Below are positions 8,694-16,323 of a stretch of DNA of 26,737 nt, piece by piece. The translations under genes were made by a program, and so were the position numbers. The notes under the pieces are model-generated. The model was not told the DNA's origin. It saw only the letters and a program-made list of their open reading frames with translations, and made no database searches. Numbering within the stretch: position 1 is the first letter of the stretch; every line of letters starts with the position of its first letter. Source of the stretch: Marinosulfonomonas sp. (GTDB taxonomy: Bacteria > Pseudomonadota > Alphaproteobacteria > Rhodobacterales > Rhodobacteraceae); contig JALSJL010000037.1 of NCBI GenBank assembly GCA_026989405.1, forward strand, positions 1-26,737, written 5' to 3'.

Positions 8694-8699
8694 GTTTTC

Positions 8700-10004
8700 C
8701 TAGCCGCAGTCCTGCGTCTGCCAGCCCGGCTTGTCTGCGATATACTTGTCGGCCGCCTCTTCCAGCATGGCGCGCACCCGGTCCGTCATCGGCGGGATCA
8801 GGTCGGAGATCCTTTCGAAATCCGAACCGTTCCACTGGTGCATGAAGATCGGACCACCGGAACCGTGGTTTTCGCATGTGGCCTTGATCGGCACCGTGAA
8901 GCCTTCCAGGCCAAGCTCTTTCAGGCGCTCATCCGACAGGTCCATGTTCTCGAGCCCGATCCGCATGTCTTCGCCGGTGATGGCCGTCTTGCCGGTCATT
9001 TCCTGCGCGATGCGGATGGCTTCGGCCACGACAACGGCGTTCAGCATGCCGCGGTTGTAAAGAACCTTGCCAACCTCGGAACGATCGGACACCTGGCTCT
9101 TGCCGGCATCGACCACGTATTTCAGGATGTCCTGAACCGCCGGCATATCGGTGCCTGCCTTGGCCATGTTGGCCGAGATGTAGCCCTTGCCGGCTTCGCC
9201 GACCGGCTCAAGGTCGGCATGCGCGCCGGCCCACCAGTTGCCGATGAAGTGATCAAGCGGATAGCGGATTTTCGCGGCTTCCTTGATGGCCGTCGCGTTC
9301 ATCGCGCCAAAGCCCCACATGATCATCCAGTCGGGCTTTTCCTTGCGCACGTTCAGCCAGTGCGACGACTGGTTCTGCATTTCCTTCACGCCAACCGGGA
9401 ACTTCACGACCTCAAAGCCCATTTCTTCGGCCAGCTGATCGAGCAGCGGGATCGGCTCTTTTCCGTAGCCCACGTCAAGATAGATGAAGCCGACCTTCTT
9501 GCCCTTGATGCCGCCTTCCTGACCGTCGATATACTTGATGATCGAGGACATCTGATCCCAGTAGGTGGCCGGATAGTTGAAGACCCAGGGGAACTTTTCA
9601 CCGATGGCAGCCGCCGAAAGGCCATAGCCCATGGACAGCACCGGAATCTTGTCAACCGGGGTCTTGGGGATCAGCTGAAGCGTGATGCCGGTGGAATACG
9701 GGTTGTAGACCAGGGCGCCCTTGCCCTTGGTGGCTTCGTAGCATTCCACACCCTTCTGGGCGTTGTAGCCGGTTTCGCATTCTTCAACGACAACCTTGAG
9801 GCCGCCGATGCCGCCGTCACGTTCATTGATCATGGTGAAATAGTCGGCAAAGCCGTTGGCGATCGGAATACCGTTGCCGGCAAACGGGCCGGTCCGGTAG
9901 CTGAGCGACGGCACGAACAACGTTTCCTGCGCGCTCACGCTGGCGGTTTGCATCGTCAGCGCCGTCGCCGCGATCACGGCTCCTGTGGCGATTTTCTTGA
10001 ACAT
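8700..10004 (-). CDS. ABC transporter substrate-binding protein (branched-chain amino acid type)
   Basis: The 434-aa precursor begins with a Sec signal peptide (MFKKIATGAVIAATALT, cleavage near SVSA-Q at residue 25). The mature part is a type I periplasmic binding protein: it opens with LSYRTGPFAGNGIPIANG, a usual cleft-lining region, and GLKVVVEECETGYNAQKG. GKKVGFIYLDVGYGKE starts the second lobe. It captures the solute in the periplasm and delivers it to LivH/LivM. A very good ribosome binding site (GGGAGGA) stands before the ATG, consistent with high expression. The 116-bp gap to livM and the hairpins after the stop suggest this gene is set apart to be made in excess. The ligand cannot be read from sequence; the CoA ligases at either end of the unit suggest a carboxylic acid. 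Confidence 0.92.
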   Translation of the reverse strand: MFKKIATGAVIAATALTMQTASVSAQETLFVPSLSYRTGPFAGNGIPIANGFADYFTMINERDGGIGGLKVVVEECETGYNAQKGVECYEATKGKGALVYNPYSTGITLQLIPKTPVDKIPVLSMGYGLSAAAIGEKFPWVFNYPATYWDQMSSIIKYIDGQEGGIKGKKVGFIYLDVGYGKEPIPLLDQLAEEMGFEVVKFPVGVKEMQNQSSHWLNVRKEKPDWMIMWGFGAMNATAIKEAAKIRYPLDHFIGNWWAGAHADLEPVGEAGKGYISANMAKAGTDMPAVQDILKYVVDAGKSQVSDRSEVGKVLYNRGMLNAVVVAEAIRIAQEMTGKTAITGEDMRIGLENMDLSDERLKELGLEGFTVPIKATCENHGSGGPIFMHQWNGSDFERISDLIPPMTDRVRAMLEEAADKYIADKPGWQTQDCG

Positions 10005-10120
10005 TTCTGTTCCTCCCTTGTTTTGCGGCCAGCTTTCCGCTGTCCGCCTGATTGTTGAAACCTTTGCTGTTTCGTGCAGACCCGTCCGGTTTCAAGACGG
10101 CTCCGCCAACTTTGCCGCCC
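10005..10120 (-). other. Intercistronic gap between livM and binding-protein gene
   Basis: This is the second largest gap in the ABC unit. On the minus strand it holds a 5-bp stem (10082-10100, CCGTC / GACGG), a small 4-bp stem (10030-10042) and the strong ribosome binding site of the binding-protein gene near 10013-10020. I see no clear promoter, so read-through from livM with RNA-level adjustment is the simplest reading. Confidence 0.4.
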
Positions 10121-11197
10121 CTAGTGCGGGAAGGGCCAGATACGCAGTTTCTGTTTGGCAATCGCCCAGAGGCGCGCCAAACCGTGTGGCTCGATGATCA
10201 GGAACACGATGATGAGCGCGCCGATGATCATGAAGTTCAACTGTTCCACGGTCGAGGCATTGATGTCGAGTCCGGTCATTTTCGGCACCGCGCGGATGAT
10301 GATCGGCAGCATCCAGATGAACGCCGCGCCCAGGAACGAGCCGACCAGAGAACCCAGCCCGCCGATGATCACCATGAACAGGATCAGGAATGAATGGTTC
10401 ACGTCGAAGCTTTCGACTTCGGCAGCCCCCAGCCAGAAGAACACCAGCATCGCGCCGGCAACCCCTGCCACATAGGATGAAACGGCAAAGGCCGACAGCT
10501 TGGCATAGAGCGGCCGCACCCCGATGAGCTCGGCCGCGATGTCCATGTCGCGGATCATCATCCATGTCCGCCCGATCCGGCCGTGGATCAGGTTCGACAC
10601 GATCCAGGTGAGAAACACCACGATGGAAAGCACCACGAGATAGCGCACCGACGGCGAGGCCGATGGCCCGGTCACGATCAGGCCGAAGGCTTCGCGTTGG
10701 GGCACCTCGATGGCCCCGGATGCGTTGTAATTGTAAAGCCAGGGCACCCGGATGAAGCACCATTCAAGAAAGAACTGGGCCGCCAGCGTGGTCACCACAA
10801 GGTAAAACCCCTTGATGCGCAGGCTGGGCAAACCGAAGATCATGCCGATACCGGCGGCAAAAAAGCCCGACAGGAGCACCAGGATGATGATGTTGGTCTC
10901 GGGGAAATAGGTGGTCAGCTTGTAGCAGGCATAGGCCCCGACCCCCATGAAGGCCCCGGTGCCCAGAGATATCTGCCCGGTATAGCCGGTCAGAACATTC
11001 AGCCCGATCGAGGCCATGGCAAAGATGAGAAACGGGATCATCATCGAATTGATGAAGAAATCCGACCCGAATGTCGGGATCACGATGAAGGCCACGAACA
11101 GGTAGAACCAGATCGCAATGCGGTCCTGCAGGATCGGAAAGATCGCCGCGTCCTGCCTGTAGGATGTCTTGAACTGCCCGGCTTCGCGATAAATCAT
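10121..11197 (-). CDS. livM: ABC transporter permease, LivM type
   Basis: This is an integral inner-membrane permease of 358 aa. After a 30-residue hydrophilic N-terminus there are about nine to ten hydrophobic segments, for example IAIWFYLFVAFIVIPTF, a stretch starting MMIPFLIFAMASIGLNVLTG and IIILVLLSGFFAAGIGMIFG. The motif GYTGQISLGTGAFMGVGAY is characteristic of LivM permeases. The later GAMLVFFWLGAAEVESFDV and HSFLILFMVIIGGLGSLVG fit the coupling-loop half that contacts the ATPases. It pairs with LivH to form the channel. It starts 3 bp after the livH stop; the site AGAGGA overlaps the livH end, so translation is coupled. Confidence 0.93.
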   Translation of the reverse strand: MIYREAGQFKTSYRQDAAIFPILQDRIAIWFYLFVAFIVIPTFGSDFFINSMMIPFLIFAMASIGLNVLTGYTGQISLGTGAFMGVGAYACYKLTTYFPETNIIILVLLSGFFAAGIGMIFGLPSLRIKGFYLVVTTLAAQFFLEWCFIRVPWLYNYNASGAIEVPQREAFGLIVTGPSASPSVRYLVVLSIVVFLTWIVSNLIHGRIGRTWMMIRDMDIAAELIGVRPLYAKLSAFAVSSYVAGVAGAMLVFFWLGAAEVESFDVNHSFLILFMVIIGGLGSLVGSFLGAAFIWMLPIIIRAVPKMTGLDINASTVEQLNFMIIGALIIVFLIIEPHGLARLWAIAKQKLRIWPFPH

Positions 11198-11200
11198 GGC

Positions 11201-12157
11201 TCAGATCCTCTCGATGATCTTTTCGCCGAACAGGCCTTGCGGCCGGAACAGCAGGAAAATCAGGGCAATCACATAGGCAAACCACCCCTCGACGCCGCCG
11301 CCGAGAAGGCCGCCCCAGTAAACCTCGAAAATCTTCTCGCCCACGCCGATGATCAGCCCGCCGATGATGGCGCCGGGGATCGAGGTGAACCCGCCCAGGA
11401 TCAGGACGGGCAGGGCCTTGAGCGCGACGATCTGCAGCGCGAAGGACACGTCCGAGCGCGCGCCCCACATGATGCCCGTCGCAAGCGCCACGATGCCGGC
11501 GGCGAACCAGACCACCGCCCAGATCTGGTTGAGCGAGATGCCCACCGACAAGGCGGCCTGGTGGTCGTCGGCCACAGCGCGCAAGGCGCGCCCGATACGG
11601 GTCTTGGAAAAGAAAAACGCCAGCGCGGCAACCAGGATCGCCGCAATCACGGCGGCGGCGACATCGATATGCTGAAGGATCACGATCCCGCCGGCCACAT
11701 CGACAACGGTCGAGCCGGTCGGCAGGCCCAGTTCCTGCGTGATCATCGACTTGGTTTCGCCGCCGAAAATCAGCTCTCCTGCGCCGATCAGGAAATAGCT
11801 CAGCCCGATGGTGGCCATGAACAGGATGATTTCCGGCTGGTTGACCATGTGCCGGAGCACCAGCCTTTCCACGCCGATCGCCATGACCCCCATCACGCCA
11901 AGCGCCATGATCAGGGCAAGATAGGCGGGCACCCCGGCCTCATAGAAGCCGACAAGCGACAGGGCCGCGAACACCACCATGATGCCCTGGGCAAAGTTGA
12001 ACACGCCGGACGCCTTGAAAATAAGGACATAGCCCAGCGCGATCAGCGCATAGAGCGTGCCGGTCACGAACCCTTCCCACAGCACCTGCAGCAGAAAATC
12101 GGGCGTCGCCGCCATTTGGGCGAACGGGTCGATGAAGATATTGTAAAGCAGGTCCAT
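11201..12157 (-). CDS. livH: ABC transporter permease, LivH type
   Basis: This 318-aa inner-membrane permease has about eight transmembrane segments. Family marks are LWEGFVTGTLYALIALGYVL near the N-terminus, IFKASGVFNFAQGIMVVFAA after it, and VLGGFTSIPGAIIGGLIIG-like residues (VLILGGFTSIPGAIIGG) near residue 255, the usual position of the ATPase-coupling loop. It forms the translocation pathway with LivM. Its ATG overlaps the livG stop (TGATG, 12155-12159), so the two are translationally coupled. The N-terminal extension DLLYNIFIDPFAQMAATPDF before the first helix is a little longer than in many LivH proteins but common in this subfamily. Confidence 0.93.
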   Translation of the reverse strand: MDLLYNIFIDPFAQMAATPDFLLQVLWEGFVTGTLYALIALGYVLIFKASGVFNFAQGIMVVFAALSLVGFYEAGVPAYLALIMALGVMGVMAIGVERLVLRHMVNQPEIILFMATIGLSYFLIGAGELIFGGETKSMITQELGLPTGSTVVDVAGGIVILQHIDVAAAVIAAILVAALAFFFSKTRIGRALRAVADDHQAALSVGISLNQIWAVVWFAAGIVALATGIMWGARSDVSFALQIVALKALPVLILGGFTSIPGAIIGGLIIGVGEKIFEVYWGGLLGGGVEGWFAYVIALIFLLFRPQGLFGEKIIERI

Positions 12158-12975
12158 CAGTGCGGCACCCCCAGATAAGCGTCGATCACATCCTGATTGC
12201 TTTGCACTTCGCCTGGCGGACCGTCCGCGATCTTCTTGCCATAGTCCAGAACGACCACCCGGTCGGCAAGGTCCATGACCACGCCCATATCGTGTTCAAT
12301 CAGGGCGATTGTCGTGCCCATTTGTTCATTCACATCAAGAATGAACCGGCTCATGTCCTCTTTTTCTTCGACATTCATCCCCGCCATCGGCTCATCGAGC
12401 AGCAGCAGCGACGGCTCTGCCGCCAGCGCCCGCCCCAGCTCGACGCGCTTTTGCAGGCCGTAGGGCAATTGTCCGACGGGCGTGCGGCGAATGTGCTCGA
12501 TTTCGAGAAAATCGATGACTTCCTCGACCTTCCGGCGATGTTCGATTTCTTCGTCCAGCGCCGGGCCGTAACGAAGGAGCTGCCAGAGAAAGTTGCGATG
12601 CATCTTGAGCGTGCGGCCGGCCATGATGTTGTCAAGCGTGGTCATGCCCTGAAACAGCGCCACGTTCTGAAACGTGCGGGAAATTCCCTGTTTGGCGGCT
12701 TCGTAGGGGCGCATTCTCGAGCGGGTTTCACCGCGGAACACGATTTCGCCCTCCTGCGGGTGATAGAACCCGTTGATCACGTTCAGCATCGACGTCTTGC
12801 CGGCCCCGTTCGGGCCGATGATCGCGCGGATCTCGCCTTCCTGAATATCGAAGGATATCCCCTTGATCGCGGTCACGCCCCCGAACTTCAGGGTGATGTT
12901 CTTCATTTCCATGAGCACGCCGCCGATCTCGCGGCCGTCCTCGGTGGTGTAGGGCTGGGGGGCTGCTGCGTTCAT
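12157..12975 (-). CDS. livG: ABC transporter ATP-binding protein, LivG type
   Basis: This is the second ATPase of the importer, 272 aa. It has Walker A GPNGAGKT (54-61), the LivG-typical ISRTFQNVALF (98-108), a degenerate signature LPYGLQKRVEL (170-180) and Walker B LLLLDEP followed by MAGMN, then ALIEHDMGVVMDLADRV, the LivG H-loop region. The LPYGLQ form of the signature is usual for LivG. A 24-residue leader precedes the first beta strand. Its start overlaps the stop of the acyl-CoA synthetase gene by 4 bases (ATGA) and its own stop overlaps livH by one base, so the three genes form one tightly coupled block. Confidence 0.93.
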   Translation of the reverse strand: MNAAAPQPYTTEDGREIGGVLMEMKNITLKFGGVTAIKGISFDIQEGEIRAIIGPNGAGKTSMLNVINGFYHPQEGEIVFRGETRSRMRPYEAAKQGISRTFQNVALFQGMTTLDNIMAGRTLKMHRNFLWQLLRYGPALDEEIEHRRKVEEVIDFLEIEHIRRTPVGQLPYGLQKRVELGRALAAEPSLLLLDEPMAGMNVEEKEDMSRFILDVNEQMGTTIALIEHDMGVVMDLADRVVVLDYGKKIADGPPGEVQSNQDVIDAYLGVPH

Positions 12976-14945
12976 TGGGCTGCGACCTCTTTGGTGGGGC
13001 CTGTTTCGACGACCTTGGCGTCCCTGATTTCCAGCGTCGCGGATATCTGGCCCTTTCGGCCGTCTTCATACGTCACTTCGGTTTCCGTGTAGATTTCGGT
13101 CGAACCGTCATACAGCGCGGCAATCAGGTCTGCGAACTTCTCGGCCACGACCTTGCGGCGCACCTTGCGCGTCCTTGTCATCTCACCGTCGTCGGCGTCC
13201 AGCTCCTTGTGCAGGATCAGGAAGCGATGCACCTGGCAACCCGACAGCATGTCGTCCTGGGCGACCGAGCGATTGACCTCTTCCACGTGCTCCTGGATCA
13301 TCGAATAGACCTGCGGATGGCCGGCCAGCTCCTGATAGGAGGCGTAAGCGATGTTGTTGCGCTCGGCCCAGTTCCCGACCGCGGCCAGGTCGATGTTTAT
13401 GAACGCCGTGCACATGTCGCGCCCGTCGCCGAACACGACGGCTTCCAGAATGTTGGGATAGAACTTCAGCTTGTTCTCGATGTATTTCGGGGCGAACAGG
13501 CGCCCGTCTGCCATCTTGCCCACATCCTTGGCCCGGTCGATGATCCGCAGATGCCCGGTTCCCTCTTCGATGAAACCCGCATCACCCGTGGCAACCCAGC
13601 CCTCGGCGTCCTTGGTCGAGGCGGTGCTTTCCGGGTTCTTGAAATACTCGACGAACACGCCGGGCGAACGATAGTAGATCTCGCCGCTTTCATCGATGCG
13701 CAGTTCGACACCGGGCGCCGGCACGCCGACGGTGTCGGCACGCACCTCGCCATCGGGCTGGATGGTGATGAAGACCGTTGCCTCGGTCTGACCATACAGC
13801 TGTTTCAGGTTGATGCCGAGCGAGCGGTAGAACTCGAATATCTCGGGCCCGATGGCTTCGCCGGCGGTGTAGCCCACGCGAACGCGCGAAAATCCGAGCA
13901 CGTTTTTCAGCGGCCCGTAGACGACGATGTTTCCCAGCCAGTACTTGAGCCGATCCCAGGCGCCGACCGGCTTGCCATCCAGGATGGCCGGCCCGACCTT
14001 CCTGGCATGGTCCATGTAGTAGTTGAACAGCCGCTTTTTCAGCGGGCTGGCGTCTTCCATGCGGATCGTGACATCGGTCAGCTGGGTTTCAAACACGCGC
14101 GGCGGGGCGAAATAATAGGTCGGCCCGATCTCGCGCAGATCGTTCATCATCGTGTCGTTGCTTTCGGGGCAGTTCACGCAGAACCCGGCCCAATAGGCCT
14201 GCCCGATCGAAAAGATGAAGTCGCCGACCCAGGCCATCGGCAAGTAGGCGAGCACGTCTTCCTTTTCGGTCAGATTGTCGAATTCGACCGACGATTTCGA
14301 GCTTTCGATGATGTTACGGTTGGACAGCACGACGCCTTTGGGCCGGCCGGTCGTGCCCGATGTGTAAAGCATGACACAGGTGTCATCGAAGGTGATCTTG
14401 CCGGTCCGCCGCTCAAGCTCCGGCGCGAACTGCTGGCTTGCCGCGCGGCCCTGTTCCTGCAGGTCCTTCAGCGGATGCAGGTGGGTATGGTCGTATTTGC
14501 GCAGCCCCCGCGGCTCAAGGTAAATGATGTGTTCGATCGCCGGGGCGCGGTCGTGAACCTCAAGAACCTTGTCCACCTGTTCCTGATCTTCGGCGATCAC
14601 GAACCGGGCGCCGCAGTGATCAAGGACATAGGCCATCTCTTCGGCAACGGCATCCTGATACAGCGGAACCGGCACGGCGCCGACGCTTTGCGCGGCAACC
14701 ATCGCCCAATAAAGAGCCGGGCGGTTGCGCCCGATGATCGCGATGAAATCACCCTCGGCCACACCCAGTTGCAAATATCCCAGAGCCAGGGCCCGGATTT
14801 CATCCGCCGCTTCGCTCCATGTCCAGCTTTGCCAGATGCCAAACTCTTTTTCGCGATAGGCGGGCCTGTCGCCGAATTTGACGGCATTGCGCGCCAGCAA
14901 TGCTGGAATAGACTCAATCGCCCGCGACGCCGACTTGTCGTTCAA
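12972..14945 (-). CDS. Long-chain acyl-CoA synthetase-like AMP-binding protein, first gene of the ABC unit
   Basis: This 657-aa cytoplasmic enzyme should activate a carboxylic acid to its CoA thioester with ATP. The core motifs are intact: P-loop YTSGTTGRPKG (194-204), YGQTE (384-388), TGD (453-455) and IDRAKD (469-474), with a basic C-terminal region TRTRKVRRKVV. The size and the insert around 295-345 place it with the large FadD15/AAE-type synthetases found beside Liv-type transporters rather than the classical E. coli FadD. The start is a TTG at 14943-14945 with GGGAGGA seven bases before it; no ATG or GTG lies nearby. It heads the unit, overlaps livG by 4 bases, and is divergent from the lysine genes. 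The acid could be fatty, aromatic or a side-chain acid; sequence alone does not decide. Confidence 0.9.
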   Translation of the reverse strand: MNDKSASRAIESIPALLARNAVKFGDRPAYREKEFGIWQSWTWSEAADEIRALALGYLQLGVAEGDFIAIIGRNRPALYWAMVAAQSVGAVPVPLYQDAVAEEMAYVLDHCGARFVIAEDQEQVDKVLEVHDRAPAIEHIIYLEPRGLRKYDHTHLHPLKDLQEQGRAASQQFAPELERRTGKITFDDTCVMLYTSGTTGRPKGVVLSNRNIIESSKSSVEFDNLTEKEDVLAYLPMAWVGDFIFSIGQAYWAGFCVNCPESNDTMMNDLREIGPTYYFAPPRVFETQLTDVTIRMEDASPLKKRLFNYYMDHARKVGPAILDGKPVGAWDRLKYWLGNIVVYGPLKNVLGFSRVRVGYTAGEAIGPEIFEFYRSLGINLKQLYGQTEATVFITIQPDGEVRADTVGVPAPGVELRIDESGEIYYRSPGVFVEYFKNPESTASTKDAEGWVATGDAGFIEEGTGHLRIIDRAKDVGKMADGRLFAPKYIENKLKFYPNILEAVVFGDGRDMCTAFINIDLAAVGNWAERNNIAYASYQELAGHPQVYSMIQEHVEEVNRSVAQDDMLSGCQVHRFLILHKELDADDGEMTRTRKVRRKVVAEKFADLIAALYDGSTEIYTETEVTYEDGRKGQISATLEIRDAKVVETGPTKEVAAQ

Positions 14946-15101
14946 ATCCAGTCCTCCCTTTTCCGGTCCCCCGGATGCCCTGCCCGCTTTGGCGCGGATC
15001 TGGTGGGCGTTGGTCCCGTCATCCAGCCTTGTTTCACAAAACTAAACCCCAAGCCTGATTGAAAGTAAACGCTGCGGACGCTTTCATCCAGAAGTTTTTT
15101 T

Positions 15102-15111
15102 AACGAGCGTT
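15102..15111. promoter_or_regulatory. AACGAGCGTT palindrome, candidate TetR-type operator
   Basis: The sequence AACG-AG-CGTT is a perfect inverted repeat around two central bases, set in AT-rich DNA about 157 bp upstream of the synthetase start. The core AACGnnCGTT matches the form reported for TetR-family regulators of acyl-CoA or phenylacetyl-CoA metabolism such as Thermus PaaR. No regulator gene is in the window. The palindrome is seen; the regulator is inference. Confidence 0.4.
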
Positions 15112-15201
15112 CAATTAATTCGCAATCCCTTGTCCGCCGGCCATGGATTTGCGCGCTCCGGCGCAGGGCGCCGCGCGGTGATTGCGGCGTGAAACTCCGG
15201 A

Positions 15202-15230
15202 TTGGCAAGCCGGCAAACTTGCCCTAGACC
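15202..15230 (+). promoter_or_regulatory. Candidate promoter of the saccharopine genes
   Basis: TTGGCA (15202-15207) and TAGACC (15225-15230) are spaced by 17 bases, 22 bases before the ATG. The -35 box is near consensus and the -10 is weak, which fits a promoter that needs help or is regulated. Confidence 0.4.
15204..15223 (+). promoter_or_regulatory. Inverted repeat overlapping the saccharopine promoter
   Basis: GGCAAG (15204-15209) and CTTGCC (15218-15223) form a perfect 6-bp inverted repeat with 8 bases between, about one and a half helical turns end to end. It covers the -35 box and the spacer of the candidate promoter, a position suited to a repressor or an Lrp/AsnC- or LysR-type regulator. 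Confidence 0.4.
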
Positions 15231-15252
15231 TCGGGACAAAGGGGGAAGCACC

Positions 15253-16323
15253 ATGACACATCTTTGGGTTCGCGCGGAACAGCGCGCCAATGAAAAGCGG
15301 GTCGGCCTGACGCCGGAAGGGGCCGCTGATCTGGTCAACGCGGGTTTCAAGGTCAGCGTCGAGGACAGCACCAGCCGGGTGATTCCAACCGAACGGTTTC
15401 GTGCGGCAGGCTGCGAAATCGTGCCGGAAAACAGCTGGCCGGCGGCGCCGCGCGATGCGATCATTTTCGGCCTGAAAGAACTGCCCGACGACGGCACGCC
15501 GCTGGTTCATCGCCACATCATGTTTGGCCATGCCTTCAAGGGTCAGCCCGAAGGCCGACGGCTGCTGGCAAGGTTTCGCGACGGCGGCGGGACGCTGCTT
15601 GACCTCGAGTATCTGGTGGACGACAGCGGCCGGCGCGTTGCGGCCTTTGGATACTGGGCCGGGTTCGCCGGGGCCGCCGTTTCCATGCAGTGCCTTGCGG
15701 CGCAGTTGCGCGGCGAGACCTGCGGCCCGGTCACGGCCTTTGCAAACGCCGATGCCCTGGTTGATCATGTCCGCACGTTGCTGGCGCCGGTCCGGCAGCC
15801 GGGCACAAATGCGATTGTCGTCGGCGCGCTTGGCCGGGTCGGGACCGGCGCGCGCGACCTGTTCAAGGCGCTCGGGGTGCCCACGACCGACTGGGACATG
15901 GCGCAAACGGCAAGTGGCGGGCCGTTTCCGCAAATTCTGCAACATGACGTGTTCGTCAATGCCATTCTTGCAGCCCCCGGATGCCCGGTGTTTGTCGAGG
16001 CCGAGGCGACCGGGGCGCAACGACGGCTGCGCGTCATTGGCGATGTCGCCTGTGACCCGACCTCCGAGTTTTCGCCCATCAAGGTCTACGACCGGGTCAC
16101 GACCTGGGAAGAGCCCGCGCTGCGGGTGCATGACGAACCGCCCCTGGATGTCATGGCCATCGACAATCTGCCCAGCTTGCTGCCGCTGGAAAGCTCGGTC
16201 GATTTCGCCGGCCAGCTGCTGCCTTCGCTGCGTGCGCTTGACGACCCGGAAAACGGCGTCTGGGCGCGGGCACAAGCAACCTTCGACATGCACATTCAGG
16301 ATCTGAAGGGGGAAAGATCATGA
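15253..16323 (+). CDS. Saccharopine dehydrogenase, lysine-forming type (LYS1-like)
   Basis: This 356-aa cytoplasmic enzyme interconverts lysine plus 2-oxoglutarate and saccharopine with NAD(P)H. In bacteria lacking the fungal aminoadipate pathway it would run toward saccharopine, that is lysine breakdown. The N-terminal half is the alanine dehydrogenase/transhydrogenase-like domain (RAEQRANEKRVGLTPEGA). GLKELP with Lys75 and FGHAFKGQ with His93 match the catalytic Lys/His pair of yeast Lys1 (Lys77/His96). DLEYLVDDSGRRVAAFGYWAG (shortened here) follows as in Lys1. GALGRVGTGA near 195 is the nucleotide-binding loop. The ATG at 15253 has GGGGGAAG before it. The stop overlaps the next gene by 4 bases (ATGA). 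Confidence 0.9.
   Translation: MTHLWVRAEQRANEKRVGLTPEGAADLVNAGFKVSVEDSTSRVIPTERFRAAGCEIVPENSWPAAPRDAIIFGLKELPDDGTPLVHRHIMFGHAFKGQPEGRRLLARFRDGGGTLLDLEYLVDDSGRRVAAFGYWAGFAGAAVSMQCLAAQLRGETCGPVTAFANADALVDHVRTLLAPVRQPGTNAIVVGALGRVGTGARDLFKALGVPTTDWDMAQTASGGPFPQILQHDVFVNAILAAPGCPVFVEAEATGAQRRLRVIGDVACDPTSEFSPIKVYDRVTTWEEPALRVHDEPPLDVMAIDNLPSLLPLESSVDFAGQLLPSLRALDDPENGVWARAQATFDMHIQDLKGERS

Larger units (their letters stand above)
14946..15252. other. Divergent intergenic region between the ABC unit and the lysine genes
   Basis: This 307-bp stretch has no gene. On the minus strand side it holds the ribosome binding site of the synthetase (14952-14958) and a long leader. An AT-rich block around 15092-15120 is the most likely promoter/operator zone; it contains a 10-bp palindrome (15102-15111). 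A 5-bp inverted repeat (GAAAG 15061-15065, CTTTC 15081-15085) lies nearby. On the plus side a candidate promoter and a 6-bp inverted repeat precede the saccharopine gene. I could not find a convincing -35/-10 pair for the synthetase gene. Confidence 0.5.

Noticed and set aside
8605..8877. 91-residue N-terminal extension of livF
   Set aside because: It would overlap the end of the binding-protein gene, is Arg/Pro-rich, and the two hairpins fall inside it. The ATG at 8602-8604 begins the normal LivF N-terminus.
10583..12178. 531-codon plus-strand open frame opposite livM/livH
   Set aside because: It is a His/Asp/Arg/Gly-rich mirror of two membrane permeases and has no ribosome binding site or domain.
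12975..15062. 695-codon plus-strand open frame opposite the acyl-CoA synthetase
   Set aside because: It mirrors a gene with full AMP-binding motifs on the minus strand.
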